From contig NZ_JBQEON010000032.1 of the NCBI RefSeq assembly GCF_052045245.1, positions 1 through 64,000 of the forward strand: 64,000 nt of DNA, in the 5' to 3' direction. Origin of the DNA: Burkholderia sp052045245. Lineage in GTDB: Bacteria; Pseudomonadota; Gammaproteobacteria; Burkholderiales; Burkholderiaceae. The position numbers and the translations under genes were made by a program. Below the pieces are notes generated by a model. The model was not told the origin of the DNA, searched no databases, and worked only from the letters and a program-made list of their open reading frames with translations. Positions 8,521 to 18,859 of the stretch are shown one piece after another (within the stretch, counting starts at the first letter, position 1; every line of letters starts with the position of its first letter).

Positions 8521-9297
8521 TCAGCGCGCGCCGCCGTGCAACGCGGCGACACGCGCGGCGACCATGATCGCCTTCATCTCGCGTACCGCGTTGTCCCAGC
8601 CCGCGAAGATCGCATGCGCGACGAGCGCGTGGCCGATGTTCAGTTCGACGATGCCGTCGATCGCGGCGATCTGCTGCACGTTCGTGTAATGCAGGCCGTG
8701 ACCGGCGTTGACCTTCAGGCCCAGTTGCGCGCCGGCCTGCACGCCCGCGACGATGCGCTCGTATTCGCGCTGCTGCTCAGCTTCGTCGTGCGCATCGGCG
8801 TAGCGGCCGGTATGCAGCTCGATCACCGGCGCGCCGGCTTCGTGCGCGGCACGGATCTGCGTCTCGTCCGGATCGATGAACAGCGACACGCGCACGCCTG
8901 CGTCGGCAAGTTGCCTGCATGCCGCACGCACGGCCTCGAAGCGGCCGGCGACGTCGAGGCCGCCTTCGGTCGTCAGCTCCTCGCGCTTCTCGGGCACGAG
9001 GCACGCGTCGTGCGGACGCACTTCGCATGCGATGTCGAGCATCTCGGCCGTCACCGCGCATTCGAGGTTCATCCGCGTCTTCAGCAGCGGGCGCAGCTTG
9101 CGCACGTCGGCGTCGACGATGTGGCGGCGGTCCTCGCGCAGGTGCAGCGTGATCGCGTCCGCACCGGCCTCTTCGGCGGCGAGCGCCGCGCGGATCGGAT
9201 CGGGATAGGTCGTACCGCGCGCGTTGCGCAGCGTCGCGACGTGGTCGATATTCACGCCGAGGTCGATGACAGTGGGCGTTGTCAGGAAGAAGCTCAT
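8521..9297 (-). CDS. pdxJ: Pyridoxine 5'-phosphate synthase
   Basis: Last enzyme of de novo vitamin B6 synthesis. It condenses 3-amino-2-oxopropyl phosphate with deoxyxylulose 5-phosphate to give pyridoxine 5'-phosphate. The 258-residue TIM-barrel protein shows LGVNIDHVATLRNARGT, the RPHDACLVPEKREE segment and the C-terminal phosphate-binding KVNAGHGLHYTN. Its ATG overlaps the recO stop codon by four bases, so the two are translationally coupled. Confidence 0.96.
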   Translation of the reverse strand: MSFFLTTPTVIDLGVNIDHVATLRNARGTTYPDPIRAALAAEEAGADAITLHLREDRRHIVDADVRKLRPLLKTRMNLECAVTAEMLDIACEVRPHDACLVPEKREELTTEGGLDVAGRFEAVRAACRQLADAGVRVSLFIDPDETQIRAAHEAGAPVIELHTGRYADAHDEAEQQREYERIVAGVQAGAQLGLKVNAGHGLHYTNVQQIAAIDGIVELNIGHALVAHAIFAGWDNAVREMKAIMVAARVAALHGGAR

Positions 9298-10133
9298 AGG
9301 TTTTGCAGGTCGATCAGGATCTGACGCGTGGCAAGCGGCGTACCGCCGAGATAGGTGTTCAACAGGAAGCGCATCAGCGTCTTGCTTTGCGCGACCGTCT
9401 GAGCTCGATGGTAATCGTCCTGCTCCATGTCGAGCAACGTCTGTCCGGTAATGACCGGCCAGTGCGACGGCACGTCGTCGTCCGCATTGCGCACGCCACG
9501 CTCGGGATCGAACACATAGCGGCAATCGGGCTCGACCGCGCGGCGCGCGACCGTGCGGTTCAGCGCCATCGCATAACCGGTCTCGCGCAACAGCACGCGC
9601 TCGAACGAGCGCAGCACCTGCACCGCGGGTTCGCCGTGCGCGAGGCGGGTGAGCGTCAGCACGTAGTGATTGAAGAGCGGCGGCTGGGGATCCTCGCGCG
9701 CGCAGAATTTCACGAGCAGCTCGTTCGCGTAGAAGCCGCACAGCAGGCCCTCGCCGCCGAGCGGCAGCATCCCGCCCACCCACTCGGCGCCCGTCAGCGT
9801 GCGCACTTCGGATTTGCCCGACCAGGACAGCAGCAACGGCTGGAACGTCTGGAGCACGCCGCGCAACGCGGAGTGCGGGCGCTTCGCGCCCTTCGCGACG
9901 AGCGCGAGACGGCCGTGATCGCGCGTGAGCACGTCGATGATCAGGCTCGTTTCCCGGTACGGATAGCTGTGCAGCACGAACGCCGGTTGCTCGGCGACGC
10001 GGAAATCGGACGTGCGAGACGTCGCGCGCCGCGCCTTCCGGCGCGGCGGTTCGGGCGGTGCCGGCAGCGGCGCGTCGTTCGCGCCGGCGGTCACCGCGTC
10101 TTCGGTCGACGTCAGCGCGTCATTCGTACCCAT
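9294..10133 (-). CDS. recO: DNA repair protein RecO
   Basis: Mediator of the RecF recombination pathway; with RecR it loads RecA on SSB-coated single-stranded DNA. The 279-residue product has an N-terminal OB-fold (VLHSYPYRETSLIIDVLTRD and LVAKGAKRPHSALRG) and an all-helical C-terminal part with LLCGFYANELLVKF. About 40 low-complexity Pro/Ala/Arg residues precede the conserved domain. Its start overlaps the era 3' end by 14 bases, and it overlaps pdxJ by 4. Confidence 0.93.
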   Translation of the reverse strand: MGTNDALTSTEDAVTAGANDAPLPAPPEPPRRKARRATSRTSDFRVAEQPAFVLHSYPYRETSLIIDVLTRDHGRLALVAKGAKRPHSALRGVLQTFQPLLLSWSGKSEVRTLTGAEWVGGMLPLGGEGLLCGFYANELLVKFCAREDPQPPLFNHYVLTLTRLAHGEPAVQVLRSFERVLLRETGYAMALNRTVARRAVEPDCRYVFDPERGVRNADDDVPSHWPVITGQTLLDMEQDDYHRAQTVAQSKTLMRFLLNTYLGGTPLATRQILIDLQNL

Positions 10134-11019
10134 AGGCGCGCAGCCCCGCCTCGTTGTCGGCCCAGCCGCTCTTCACCTTCACGAAGGTCTCGAGGTACAC
10201 GGGGCCGTCGAACAGCTTTTCCATGTCCATCCGCGCCTCGGTGCTGATCTGCTTGAGCTTCTCGCCCTTCTTTCCGATCACCATCGCCTTGTGCGAATCG
10301 CGTTCGACGAGGATCGTCGCGAAGATGCGCTTCAGGCGCCCTTCCTCCTCGAACTTGTCGATCAGGACGGTGCTCGTGTAAGGCAGTTCGTCGCCGGTCC
10401 AGCGGAACACCTTCTCGCGCAGGATCTCGGCTGCGAGGAAGCGCGAGCTGCGGTCGGTCAGCTCGTCCTCGCCGTAGATCGGCTCGCCTTCCGGCAGGTA
10501 CGGCTTGACCGTATCCAGCAGGCGCTTGATGTCTTCCGGCCGCTGCGCCGACAGCGGCACGAGTTCGGTGAATTCGCGCAGCCCGCTCATCTGCTGCATG
10601 AACGGGAACAGCTTCGCCTTGTCGGTCACGCGGTCGATCTTGTTCGCGATCAGCAGCGTCGGCATGCCGGGCGGGATCAGGTCGAGCACCTTCTGGTCGT
10701 CGGGCCCGAAGCGGCCGGCCTCGATCACGAACAGGATCACGTCGACCGACGTGAGGGTCGACGTGACCGCGCGATTCAGCGAGCGGTTCAGCGCGGTGCT
10801 GTGGCGGGTCTGGAAGCCCGGCGTGTCGACGAACACGAATTGCGCGTCGTCGAACGTGTTGATGCCGGTGATGCGATGGCGGGTCGTTTGCGCCTTGCGC
10901 GACGTGATGCTGATCTTCTGGCCGACGAGTGCGTTCATCAACGTCGACTTGCCGACGTTCGGACGGCCCACGATCGCGATCATGCCGCAACGGAATCCGG
11001 TAGGAGCGGGAGTGTTCAT
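10120..11019 (-). CDS. era: GTPase Era
   Basis: Essential Ras-like GTPase that binds the 3' end of 16S rRNA and assists 30S ribosome maturation. The 299-residue product has G1 GRPNVGKS, G3 DTPG, G4 NKID and a C-terminal KH domain whose loop reads VIGKKGEKLKQI. It lies 64 bases after rnc and overlaps recO, the classic rnc-era-recO order. Confidence 0.97.
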   Translation of the reverse strand: MNTPAPTGFRCGMIAIVGRPNVGKSTLMNALVGQKISITSRKAQTTRHRITGINTFDDAQFVFVDTPGFQTRHSTALNRSLNRAVTSTLTSVDVILFVIEAGRFGPDDQKVLDLIPPGMPTLLIANKIDRVTDKAKLFPFMQQMSGLREFTELVPLSAQRPEDIKRLLDTVKPYLPEGEPIYGEDELTDRSSRFLAAEILREKVFRWTGDELPYTSTVLIDKFEEEGRLKRIFATILVERDSHKAMVIGKKGEKLKQISTEARMDMEKLFDGPVYLETFVKVKSGWADNEAGLRAYGYE

Positions 11020-11083
11020 ATCGTTTGGGAGACAGGTTCAGAACCGGCCGCGCGACGACGTGCGGCACGATCGATGGGCAATT

Positions 11084-12286
11084 TCAGTGGTCGGCATCAG
11101 CCACGCGCGCCTGCGCGGCAGCGAGGCTTGCACCGCCCGGCGGCGTCTCGGAGTCGGGCGCCGCGGCATCGCGGGCGCGCGGCGTCGCACGCGAATCGGG
11201 ATCGGAATCGGCGGCCGGCTTCTCGGCGGTGACCGATGCGCCCGGCTCGGTCGCCATGCCGGCCGGCTTGTCGCTGACGCGGGGGGCGGCTTCCGCCGGC
11301 TTCTCGGCAGGCCTTTCGGCAGGTTTATCGGCCGTCGCCTTCGTCGACCGGTCGCTCTTGTCCGCAGCCGGTTCCACATGCGCTGCGCGAATCGCGGCCA
11401 TCGGCGCCGGGGCCGGCCGTTCGGCCGGCTCCGCGGCGGCGCCGGACGCCGCTGCGGCCGCCTTCGCGTCGCGTGCCGCCGCACGTTCCTTCCGTTCCGG
11501 GGAACGCAGGTCGAGTGCTTCCTGCACGCCCTTCACGCCCGGCACGATTTCGGGCTCGACATGCTTCGACCCGCGTGCGTTCTTCGAACGCTTCGGTTTC
11601 GCCGCCAGCATCGGCGCGGCCGCCAGCACCTCGTCGAGCGCCTTCTTCGCGGCAGCCTGCTCGGCCGCACGCCGGCTCGCACCGGAGCCCGACACCTTCA
11701 CGTCGAGCTTGGGCACCGTGCATTCGACCTCGAACTGTTGATTGTGCGCCGCACCATGGGTCGCGACGACCGTGTAGGTCGGCAGCGCGATCTTGTGCCC
11801 TTGCAGGTATTCCTGCAGCAGCGTTTTCGCGTCCTTGCCGAGCGTGCGCGGATCGATGTGGTCGAGAATCGGGATATAGAGGCGCTTGATGACCCCCTGG
11901 GCGGCTTCGAAGCCGCCATCGAGGAATACGGCCCCGATGATGGCTTCGAACGCGTCCGCGAGGATCGACGGGCGGCGGAAGCCGCCGCTGCGCAACTCGC
12001 CCTCGCCCAGCCGCAATCCTTCGGAGATATTCAGGGCCTGAGCGATTTCATACAGCGACTGCTGCTTGACGAGATTGGCGCGCACGCGCGACAGATCGCC
12101 TTCGTCCAGCTTGCTGAAACGCTGGAACAAAAGGGCGGCCACCGCGCAATTCAGAACGGAGTCGCCGAGAAACTCGAGCCGCTCGTTGTGCGTGGCACTG
12201 TGACTGCGATGGGTCAAAGCCTGACGCAACAATTCCGCATTGCGAAATTCGTAGCGTAGCCGGCTTTCCAACTGGGATGGGGGCAT
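11084..12286 (-). CDS. rnc: Ribonuclease III with long C-terminal extension
   Basis: Double-strand-specific endoribonuclease that processes rRNA precursors and regulatory duplexes. The nuclease domain (about 1-145) has ERLEFLGDS with Glu35, Glu38 and Asp42, and the second metal-binding pair Asp111/Glu114 in LADAFEAIIG. A double-stranded RNA-binding domain follows (about 155-225). The remaining 175 or so residues are an Ala/Pro/Lys/Glu-rich, probably disordered tail absent from the roughly 226-residue E. coli enzyme. A 10-bp perfect hairpin lies in the 154-base gap between lepB and this gene. Confidence 0.95.
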   Translation of the reverse strand: MPPSQLESRLRYEFRNAELLRQALTHRSHSATHNERLEFLGDSVLNCAVAALLFQRFSKLDEGDLSRVRANLVKQQSLYEIAQALNISEGLRLGEGELRSGGFRRPSILADAFEAIIGAVFLDGGFEAAQGVIKRLYIPILDHIDPRTLGKDAKTLLQEYLQGHKIALPTYTVVATHGAAHNQQFEVECTVPKLDVKVSGSGASRRAAEQAAAKKALDEVLAAAPMLAAKPKRSKNARGSKHVEPEIVPGVKGVQEALDLRSPERKERAAARDAKAAAAASGAAAEPAERPAPAPMAAIRAAHVEPAADKSDRSTKATADKPAERPAEKPAEAAPRVSDKPAGMATEPGASVTAEKPAADSDPDSRATPRARDAAAPDSETPPGGASLAAAQARVADADH

Positions 12287-12388
12287 GTGCAGGAGTATAA
12301 CGCGGGCGCCCGGTCGGGCCGAAACGGCACGGCCGGACGCGAAAAGGCGTGGCGAGGCGGTGTTACCGCCGGTTCTTAAAGTAGTTCG

Positions 12389-12423
12389 GCAATACGCGAC
12401 GCGGCCCGTGCGCCGCGTATTGC
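12389..12423 (-). promoter_or_regulatory. Hairpin in the lepB-rnc gap
   Basis: GCAATACGCG (12389-12398) is perfectly repeated in inverse at 12414-12423. The hairpin lies 18-52 bases after the lepB stop and about 100 bases before the rnc ATG. No T run follows it, so a simple intrinsic terminator is unlikely. An RNA processing site is a plausible alternative, since RNase III cuts its own leader in E. coli. Confidence 0.45.
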
Positions 12424-12440
12424 GTGCGAGTCGAACGCGA

Positions 12441-13334
12441 TCAGTTGAAGGAACCGATGCGCTTCAGGTCGCTGAAGTTCATCCAGATGAAGAACGCGCG
12501 GCCGACGATGTTGTTGTCCGGCACGAAACCCCAATAGCGGCTGTCCGCGCTGTTGTCGCGGTTGTCGCCCATCATGAAGTAGTGACCGGGCGGCACCTTG
12601 CAGATCACACCGCGGCTGTTGTACGTGCAGTTGTCACGATACGGATAGTCGTAGGCGCCCATCACGAACGGCGGCACGGCGGGATTGTTGAGGATCGCGT
12701 TCTTCTTCGTGCCGAGCGTTTCCTCGAACTGCTTCGCGTAGTTCTGCCGCTCGTCGTCGAAGAAATCCGGCAGCGGCGTTTCGGGCACCGGCTGACCATT
12801 GATCGTCAGCTGCTTGTCCTGGTACGCGACCGTGTCGCCCGGCAGGCCGATCACGCGCTTGATGTAGTCGACCGACTCGTCCTTCGGATAGCGGAACACG
12901 ACGACGTCGCCGCGCGACAGCGGGCTACCCTGCGTGATCTTCGTGTTCGTGATCGGCAGGCGCAGACCGTATTCGAACTTGTTGACGAGGATGAAATCGC
13001 CGACCAGCAGCGTCGGCACCATCGAGCCCGACGGGATCTTGAACGGCTCGACGACGAACGAACGCACGACGAACACGGCCAGGATCACCGGGAAGAAGCT
13101 CGCGGTGTACTCGAGCCACCACGGCTGGCGCAGCCTTTCGTCGCGCAGCTTCGAACGCGTCTGCGCCGCGTTTTCGTCCGCGAAACGCTTGTCGATGCGC
13201 GACTGCTGGCGATCGAACTCCTCGATCGCCGTATCGGCCGCCTTGCGTCGCCGCGGCAGGAACACCAGTTTGTCCAACACCCACGCTACGCCCGTCACCA
13301 CGACGAGCACAAAAAGAATCAGCGCAAAATTCAT
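12441..13334 (-). CDS. lepB: Signal peptidase I
   Basis: Inner-membrane serine protease that removes signal peptides from Sec and Tat substrates. The 297-residue product begins with a membrane segment (ALILFVLVVVTGVAWVL), has a charged cytoplasmic loop and a second membrane segment, then the periplasmic catalytic domain. The nucleophile is in PSGSMVPTLLVGD, the general-base lysine in KRVIGLPGD, and the C-terminal box in GDNRDNSADSR. It lies 16 bases after lepA on the same strand, the usual operon. Confidence 0.96.
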   Translation of the reverse strand: MNFALILFVLVVVTGVAWVLDKLVFLPRRRKAADTAIEEFDRQQSRIDKRFADENAAQTRSKLRDERLRQPWWLEYTASFFPVILAVFVVRSFVVEPFKIPSGSMVPTLLVGDFILVNKFEYGLRLPITNTKITQGSPLSRGDVVVFRYPKDESVDYIKRVIGLPGDTVAYQDKQLTINGQPVPETPLPDFFDDERQNYAKQFEETLGTKKNAILNNPAVPPFVMGAYDYPYRDNCTYNSRGVICKVPPGHYFMMGDNRDNSADSRYWGFVPDNNIVGRAFFIWMNFSDLKRIGSFN

Positions 13335-13350
13335 AAAAGGATCAGTCCTG

Positions 13351-15144
<1,794 letters not shown>

Positions 15145-15205
15145 TCAGTGCCGATCAAGCGAAAAAGGCGCGCTCGACGACTGCGGAGCACGCCTTGTAA
15201 GTCGG

Positions 15206-15229
15206 TGAAAAAACGGCTTATTTTAGCCG
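15206..15229 (-). terminator. Probable terminator after the rpoE operon
   Basis: On the minus strand CGGCT-AAAATA-AGCCG is followed by six T. The stem is only five pairs but the T run is clean. It lies about 110 bases after the glutaredoxin-like gene and 62 bases before lepA, so it would separate the stress operon from lepA-lepB. Confidence 0.55.
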
Positions 15230-15341
15230 AAAAGGCCTTGGCCGGGCGGTAATTTGGGGCGCACCCCGCCGGAGCCCTTGCCAGACGAGCCGGCAGCGCA
15301 AGCCCATCACGGGGCGCGACCGGCCGGCGTCCGGGCAGGAT

Positions 15342-15578
15342 TCAGCGCCGGGCCGCAAGCGCGCCGCGCACCCTCGCCTCGTCGAACCGGTGGCGGCATA
15401 CTTCCGCGCCGTCCAGCAGCAGCACCGGAACGTCCTCGTCGTAGCGGGCGACGAGCGCCGCATCGGCATCGATGTCGACATGGTCGACCGCGACGCCGAA
15501 TTCGGCCGCGACGGGCGCCAGCGCGTCGCGCATGTCGTCGCACAGGTGACACCAGCCGCGGCCGTAGAGCGTGAACAT
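15342..15578 (-). CDS. Glutaredoxin-family thioredoxin-fold protein
   Basis: Small cytosolic redox protein of the DUF836/glutaredoxin-like family, 78 residues, with the motif GWCHLCDDM (Cys-x-x-Cys) at the N terminus and a thioredoxin-fold cis-proline segment EDVPVLLLDG. I start at MFTLYGRGWCHLC because the frame upstream runs into mucD. It follows mucD by 7 bases, which makes it the last gene of the rpoE-rseA-rseB-mucD unit. Its partner is not known; a role in envelope thiol stress is inference from position only. Confidence 0.85.
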   Translation of the reverse strand: MFTLYGRGWCHLCDDMRDALAPVAAEFGVAVDHVDIDADAALVARYDEDVPVLLLDGAEVCRHRFDEARVRGALAARR

Positions 15579-15585
15579 CGGCGCG

Positions 15586-17079
15586 TTACTTCTGGCTCGG
15601 GCGCGGACGCACCGGCACGAACTGCGTGTTGTCGCCGCGCCGCACCAGCACCGCGACCGCCTTCTGCGGATCAAGCTGCGCGGTCACTTCGGCGAACTGC
15701 TTCGCGCTCGTGATGTCGGTGTCGCCGACGCGCAGCACGATGTCGCCGCGCTGCAGGCCCGCACGGGCCGACGGGCCGTCGACGCCGTCGATCTGCACAC
15801 CGTTCTTCAGCTTCAGCGACTTCATCTGGTCCGCCGGAATGTCGCTGACCGTCAGGCCGAGCGAATTGGCCGGGCGCGGCTTCTGCGGCGCGTTCTTGCG
15901 CTGCTCGGTCTTCGCCGTCGTCTCCGCCGGCGTCTCGGCGATCGTGATCGGTACATCGCGTGCCTGACCCTTGCGCCACACGCTGACGGTCGCCCTGGTG
16001 CCCGGCTTCGTGTCGCCGACCATGCGCGGCAGATCCGACGCCGTATCGACCGGCCGGCCGTTGAACTTCAGGATGATGTCGCCCGGCTGGATGCCCGCCT
16101 TGTCGGCCGGACCGCCCGCTTCCACGCTGCTGACGAGCGCACCCTCGGCCTTCGGCAGCCCGATCGAATCGGCCACGTCCTTCGTCACCTCGCCGATCGC
16201 CACCGCGATGCGGCCGCGCGTCACCTTGCCGGTCGCCTTCAGCTGGTCGGCCACGCGCATCGCCTCGTCGATCGGGATCGCGAACGAAATGCCCATGAAA
16301 CCGCCGGTGCGGCTGTAGATCTGCGAGTTGATGCCGATCACCTCGCCCTGCATGTTGATCAGCGGGCCGCCCGAGTTGCCGGGGTTCACCGCGACGTCGG
16401 TCTGGATGAACGGCAGGTAATCGCCCGTGTTGCGGCTCTTCGAGCTGACGATGCCGGCCGTCACGGTGTTGTCGAGGCCGAACGGCGAACCGATCGCGAC
16501 GACCCACTCGCCGACGCGCACCTTGTTCGAATCGCCGATCGCAACGACCGGCAGGTTCGACGCCTGGATCTTGACGACCGCGACGTCCGTGCGGTCGTCC
16601 ACGCCGATCAGCTTCGCCTTGAATTCGCGCTTGTCGGTCAGCGTCACGTAGATGGTGTCCGCATCGTCGACGACGTGCGCATTGGTCATCACGTAGCCGT
16701 CCGCCGACACGATGAAGCCCGAACCGACGCCGCGATTCTGCTCGGTGTCGGGCGGGTTGTCCGGCGCCGGCGCGTTCTTCGGGTTGCCGTTGCCGTTGCC
16801 GGGCGCCTGCGGCAGCGGAATGCCGAAGAAGCGCCGGAAGAATTCCGACATGTCGCCATTGTCGAACCCCGGCGGCAGCACGCCGCGCGGGCCGGGCACC
16901 GGCACGTTCGCGGTGGTCCGGATGTTCACGACCGCCGGGCCCACCTTTTCGACCAGATCGGCGAAGTCGGGAAGGCTCGCAGCGGGAGGCGTGACAGCGG
17001 CCGCGGTTTGCGGGACGAGCGGCAGGCAGGCACACAGCGCCGCCACCGCAAGCACTTTGCGCAGCGTGAGTTTCGTCAT
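15586..17079 (-). CDS. mucD: Periplasmic serine protease, Do/MucD type
   Basis: Trypsin-like periplasmic protease-chaperone that degrades misfolded envelope proteins. The 497-residue precursor has a signal peptide ending near PQTAAA. The triad lies in MTNAHVVDDAD (His), DRTDVAVVKI (Asp) and VNPGNSGGPL (Ser). Two PDZ domains follow (one with GDIILKFNGRPVDTASDLP, one with GDIVLRVGDTDITSAKQF). A Pro/Gly/Asn-rich loop lies before the protease core. It is cotranscribed with rpoE-rseA-rseB, as in Pseudomonas algU-mucABD. Confidence 0.95.
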   Translation of the reverse strand: MTKLTLRKVLAVAALCACLPLVPQTAAAVTPPAASLPDFADLVEKVGPAVVNIRTTANVPVPGPRGVLPPGFDNGDMSEFFRRFFGIPLPQAPGNGNGNPKNAPAPDNPPDTEQNRGVGSGFIVSADGYVMTNAHVVDDADTIYVTLTDKREFKAKLIGVDDRTDVAVVKIQASNLPVVAIGDSNKVRVGEWVVAIGSPFGLDNTVTAGIVSSKSRNTGDYLPFIQTDVAVNPGNSGGPLINMQGEVIGINSQIYSRTGGFMGISFAIPIDEAMRVADQLKATGKVTRGRIAVAIGEVTKDVADSIGLPKAEGALVSSVEAGGPADKAGIQPGDIILKFNGRPVDTASDLPRMVGDTKPGTRATVSVWRKGQARDVPITIAETPAETTAKTEQRKNAPQKPRPANSLGLTVSDIPADQMKSLKLKNGVQIDGVDGPSARAGLQRGDIVLRVGDTDITSAKQFAEVTAQLDPQKAVAVLVRRGDNTQFVPVRPRPSQK

Positions 17080-17095
17080 GTCGGAAGCCGTAGCG

Positions 17096-18148
17096 TTACT
17101 TGGAAGCCTTGTATTCTATGGCAGACGCGAACTGCTGCAACGTGGCCGGCGGCACTTCGCCGAGCACGGTGATCCAGTAATCCCCGCGACGCTTCACGAG
17201 GACGTGGGTCGCGCCGGTGCTGCCCGCGCCTTCCTTGCGCGTGTTCTTTTCAGCCGGCTCGATGAAAACGGAGATCGTCGCGAGGCCGTCGGTGAAGACG
17301 GCCTGGTCGACCGGAATCGGCGGATCGCCGGCGTCGCGCGCGGCCATCGGCCGGCGCACTTCGCGAATCTTCCGGAACCCGGCGACGGTCGGCGCGATCT
17401 GCCAGCCCTGCGCTTCCATGTCGACGGTCGCGACCGGCGGGCGAACCACCGTCCAGCCGCTCAGGTTGCGCATGCCCGCCGCGATCGCCGCCTTGTCGCC
17501 GGCCGAACCGCCCGTCTGGACTTGCGAGAACGCGATCTGCTCGAGCACGTGATCGTTCGCGTCGAGCGTCTGCGAACGCAGCAGCAGCCCGGTGCGGGCG
17601 TCGGCCCACAGCTTGTAGGTGAAGCGGTACGCATCCTTCGGCACGAGTTCGACGACCTGCGCATCGAGCCCCGCCACGCGATCCTTGCCGAGCAGCTTCG
17701 CATCATAGACGGACATCACGTGCTCGCCGCCCGCGCCGAGCAGCGCGGGGAACGAGTCGCGCGTCTGGCGGCGCTCGACCACGCACAGCTTGCGCTCGGG
17801 CACGAACGTGTAGAGCTCGTCGTTATGCCGCAGCACCTTGCGCGGCTTGCCGTCGAGCGACTCGATGCGCTCGAACTCGCCGTCGCGGGACGCCACGTGC
17901 GCGATGCGCGACGACTGGACATACCCGCCGCGCTGATAGACGAACGTACCCTCGTAGCTCTGCTGCTGCGCCGCCTGCTGGATGCGGTCGAGCCAGTCCG
18001 CCGCACCCTTGCGGGTCGCGACGGGATCGTCCGGTTGCTGGGCGCTGGCAGGAAGGGATTGGACGGACAACAGGGCGGCTGCGCAAAGCAGGAGGGCCGG
18101 CAGCCGCTTCCATCCGGAGATGGCGTGATTCAACCGCAATGTCCGCAT
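17096..18148 (-). CDS. rseB: Sigma-E factor regulatory protein RseB/MucB
   Basis: Periplasmic protein that binds the anti-sigma factor RseA and protects it from DegS cleavage until mislocalised lipopolysaccharide or lipoprotein displaces it. The 350-residue precursor has an N-terminal signal peptide (ALLLCAAALLSVQSLPASAQ). The MucB/LolA-like fold includes SYEGTFVYQRGGYVQSSRI and LRHNDELYTFVPERKLCVV, and the C-terminal domain ends near LGEVPPATLQQFASAIEYK. It lies 5 bases after rseA and 16 before mucD. Confidence 0.93.
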   Translation of the reverse strand: MRTLRLNHAISGWKRLPALLLCAAALLSVQSLPASAQQPDDPVATRKGAADWLDRIQQAAQQQSYEGTFVYQRGGYVQSSRIAHVASRDGEFERIESLDGKPRKVLRHNDELYTFVPERKLCVVERRQTRDSFPALLGAGGEHVMSVYDAKLLGKDRVAGLDAQVVELVPKDAYRFTYKLWADARTGLLLRSQTLDANDHVLEQIAFSQVQTGGSAGDKAAIAAGMRNLSGWTVVRPPVATVDMEAQGWQIAPTVAGFRKIREVRRPMAARDAGDPPIPVDQAVFTDGLATISVFIEPAEKNTRKEGAGSTGATHVLVKRRGDYWITVLGEVPPATLQQFASAIEYKASK

Positions 18149-18153
18149 CGGGT

Positions 18154-18771
18154 TTATTGGCCTGGCGTGGTGGTCACGGCAGCGCGGATCAGCGGCATCG
18201 AGCCCGTGACGACGGGCTGCTGCGCGAATTGCTGGTGCGCTTCAAGGTATTGGTCGAGACTGGCGTCGCGGATGATGTTGACGTCCTGCAGGCCCGGCTG
18301 CGCCGATGCCTGTGCGACCGTCACACGCTGCAGGTTGCCGTTCTGCGGCGCGCCTGCCGACGCGACCTGGACGGCGCCCGGCGCACCGGCCGTCTGCATT
18401 TGCGGGACGACGATCCACGTCAGCGTGGCTGCCGCGGCGGCCACCGCGAACGCGGGCACGACGCGCCGGCGCAGCGACAGCAGCTTGCGCGCGACCGGCG
18501 CGGCGGCCGGCGCGAGCAGGTGCGGCTCGCTTTCGAGCGCGGCCGACATGCGTGCGGCAAATGCGACGCTCAGCGCGGGCGACAGCGCGAGCTCGTCCGA
18601 GCGCAGCGCATCGCCGATCAGGTGGTAATGGGCCCACGCAGCGCGATCCGCGCGGTCGAGCTCAGCCAGAAACTGCCCGTGATCCGGGCCGTCGAACAGT
18701 TCACCGTCGACCAGCGCGGAAAGGCGCTCGCCGCGCGAGCACGCTTGCGACTGCGTATTGACCGACCCCAT
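18154..18771 (-). CDS. rseA: Anti-sigma-E factor RseA
   Basis: Inner-membrane anti-sigma factor that holds RpoE. The N-terminal cytoplasmic domain (RGERLSALVDGELFDGPDHG, then WAHYHLIGDALRSDEL) matches the RseA family; one membrane segment (VVPAFAVAAAAATLTWIVV) and a periplasmic domain follow. I chose the Met at 18771 (MGSVNTQSQ, 205 residues) because GGGGAG lies just upstream; another Met four codons earlier (18783) is possible. It sits between rpoE and rseB. Confidence 0.9.
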   Translation of the reverse strand: MGSVNTQSQACSRGERLSALVDGELFDGPDHGQFLAELDRADRAAWAHYHLIGDALRSDELALSPALSVAFAARMSAALESEPHLLAPAAAPVARKLLSLRRRVVPAFAVAAAAATLTWIVVPQMQTAGAPGAVQVASAGAPQNGNLQRVTVAQASAQPGLQDVNIIRDASLDQYLEAHQQFAQQPVVTGSMPLIRAAVTTTPGQ

Positions 18772-18859
18772 GATGCTCCCCATCTTGCACACACCCCGTC
18801 GTGATTTCACGACTCTATCCGTAACTAGACCCCGACCCACGTCGTTGCACCCGTCGCGC

